NCBI GenBank assembly: GCA_003212925.1 | Contig: QCOL01000004.1 | Coordinates: 1-64,000 of the forward strand | Reading direction: 5' to 3' | Source: Pelagibacteraceae bacterium AG-430-P08 | GTDB taxonomy: Bacteria; Pseudomonadota; Alphaproteobacteria; Pelagibacterales; Pelagibacteraceae | DNA length: 64,000 bases | Shown here: positions 62,768-64,000 of the stretch, piece after piece | Numbering within the stretch: position 1 is the first letter of the stretch | Layout: each line of letters begins with the position of its first letter | The notes under the pieces: generated by a model | What the model was told of the DNA's origin: nothing | The model's database searches: none | Seen by the model: the letters and a program-made list of their open reading frames with translations, nothing else | Made by a program: the position numbers and the translations under genes

Positions 62768-64000
62768 ATGACAAAAGTAGCAATTATTGGTGCAGGACCT
62801 TGCGGACTATCAATGTTAAGGTCTTTTGAGCTAGCAGAAAAAAATGGTGAAAAAATCCCTGAAGTTGTTTGTTTTGAAAAGCAAGACGATTGGGGTGGCC
62901 TATGGAATTATAGTTGGCGAACAGGATCTGATCAATACGGGGACCCAGTACCTAACAGTATGTATAGATATCTTTGGTCAAATGGACCAAAAGAATGTTT
63001 AGAATTTGCTGATTATTCTTTTGATGAACATTTTGGAAAGCCGATACCATCCTTTCCACCTAGAGAAGTTTTATATAACTATATTGTTGGAAGAGTAAGT
63101 AAAGGAAATTTAAAAAAAAAAATCAAATTTAATACCAGAGTTATAAATACCATATTTAAAAATGATAAATTTGAGCTTAGTTATCAAGATAAAGTTAATA
63201 ATAAAATATTAAAAGATAATTTTGATTTTGTTGTTGTTTCAACAGGTCATTTTTCTGTTCCTTTTATTCCAGAATACAAAGGAATGGATACATTTCCTGG
63301 AAGAATAATGCATTCCCATGATTTTAGAGATGCAGAAGAGTTTAGAGATAAAAATGTCATAGTACTAGGTAGTAGTTATTCGGCAGAAGACATCGCTCTT
63401 CAGTGTAATAAATACGGAGCTAAAAGTGTTACCATTGGTTATAGACATAACCCAATGGGATTCAAATGGCCTGATGGAATGAAAGAGGTTCATTATCTTG
63501 ACAAATTAGTAGGAAAAAAAGCAATCTTTAAAGATGGTACTGAACAAGAGGCTGATGTTATAATTCTTTGCACTGGTTATCTTCATCATTTTCCATTTTT
63601 AGAGGAAAATTTAAAATTAAAAACAAGAAACAGACTTTATCCACCAAAATTATATAAAGGGGTAGTTTGGCAAGATAATCACAAACTTTTATATCTTGGC
63701 ATGCAAGATCAATTCCATACATTTAATATGTTTGACTGCCAAGCTTGGTACGCAAGAGATGTGATTATGAATAAAATCAAAATACCAAGTAATGGTGAGA
63801 TTGAAAAAGATATTAATAAATGGGTTGCAATGGAAGAAAAGCTAGAGAACCCTGATCAAATGATTGATTTTCAAACTGAGTATACAAAAGAGCTTCATGA
63901 AATGTCTGATTATCCAAAAATTGATTTTGAGTTAATAAGAAAACACTTTAAAGAATGGGAACATCATAAAGTAGAAGATATTTCAACATATAGAAATAAA
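62768..64000 (+). CDS. tmm: Trimethylamine monooxygenase Tmm (partial, runs off the window end)
   Basis: The first 411 codons of a flavin-containing monooxygenase, open to the last base. The FAD site is VAIIGAGPCGLSML, the FMO identifying motif is in FPGRIMHSHDF, and the NADPH site is VLGSSYSAEDIA. Blocks such as YRYLWSNGPKECLEFADY match the marine bacterial Tmm branch, which oxidises trimethylamine to TMAO. The C-terminal part (about 30-40 residues, judged from typical length) is missing. It is divergent from the gpsA-like gene across 77 bp. Confidence 0.9.
   Translation, partial: MTKVAIIGAGPCGLSMLRSFELAEKNGEKIPEVVCFEKQDDWGGLWNYSWRTGSDQYGDPVPNSMYRYLWSNGPKECLEFADYSFDEHFGKPIPSFPPREVLYNYIVGRVSKGNLKKKIKFNTRVINTIFKNDKFELSYQDKVNNKILKDNFDFVVVSTGHFSVPFIPEYKGMDTFPGRIMHSHDFRDAEEFRDKNVIVLGSSYSAEDIALQCNKYGAKSVTIGYRHNPMGFKWPDGMKEVHYLDKLVGKKAIFKDGTEQEADVIILCTGYLHHFPFLEENLKLKTRNRLYPPKLYKGVVWQDNHKLLYLGMQDQFHTFNMFDCQAWYARDVIMNKIKIPSNGEIEKDINKWVAMEEKLENPDQMIDFQTEYTKELHEMSDYPKIDFELIRKHFKEWEHHKVEDISTYRNK

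Noticed and set aside
1-64000. CRISPR arrays, insertion sequences, prophage, rRNA and tRNA genes
   Set aside because: Looked for on both strands; no evenly spaced direct repeats, transposase or integrase frames, or RNA gene signatures were seen.

Overview
The window looks like a chromosome segment of a SAR11-clade alphaproteobacterium (Candidatus Pelagibacter or a close relative). It is very AT-rich. Genes abut or overlap by a few bases, and I see no mobile elements, CRISPR arrays, rRNA or tRNA genes. The gene set fits a marine C1/methylated-compound oxidiser: a trimethylamine monooxygenase, a dimethylglycine-type dehydrogenase wired to ETF and ETF-QO, heterotetrameric sarcosine oxidase, formate-THF ligase, a DmdA-like demethylase with an MTHFR-like partner, isocitrate lyase, and a TPP-riboswitch-controlled ThiV symporter. 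The assignment rests on content and style; no marker gene was compared.

Layout. 1-8.7 kb: MFS transporter and cystathionine beta-lyase, mnmA, cysQ, recX, small membrane proteins, rhodanese and a glycosyltransferase. 8.7-15.4 kb: ammonium transporter, HU, RseP, and a glutamine amidotransferase/Fe-alcohol dehydrogenase/metallo-hydrolase run. 15.4-18.7 kb: a ScfR/RamB-type regulator divergent from aceA, with a cluster of TTTGTAAA boxes and a 53-codon ORF between them. 18.7-22.0 kb: an ABC-2 exporter and thiV with its TPP riboswitch. 22.0-22.5 kb: a mostly non-coding stretch rich in inverted repeats. 22.5-26.8 kb: cytochrome c'/b561, persulfide dioxygenase and AzlCD. 26.8-30.8 kb: a Fur-box-led ferric iron ABC transporter. 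30.8-35 kb: LysR-acuI-folE, then hisI, an oxygenase and DUF2237. 35-40.9 kb: ETF-QO, etfA, etfB and a dimethylglycine/sarcosine dehydrogenase. 41-45.7 kb: small CoA- and nucleotide-related genes, then the MTHFR-like/DmdA-like pair. 46.4-49.8 kb: a four-gene cassette of unknown role (zinc-ribbon peptide, DUF3726, a 550-aa protein, and an M19 dipeptidase homologue lacking metal ligands). 49.9-54.8 kb: purE, purK, a cold-shock protein, a racemase and an EamA transporter. 54.8-64 kb: soxBDAG, fhs, a gpsA-like gene and a tmm cut off by the window end.

How the genes fit together. Tmm oxidises trimethylamine. The dimethylglycine-type dehydrogenase and sarcosine oxidase strip N-methyl groups, and the MTHFR-like and DmdA-like proteins handle methyl-THF. 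THF-bound C1 units can be drained through Fhs with ATP gain. Electrons from the dehydrogenase pass through ETF and ETF-QO to quinone, and isocitrate lyase handles C2 carbon. Ten small genes (27-59 codons) were located by hand, several placed inside operons. The least explained items are the 46.4-49.8 kb cassette, the CxxCxxxC mini-protein inside the iron-transport operon, the long DmdA-like protein, and the structured intergenic region at 22.2-22.5 kb.
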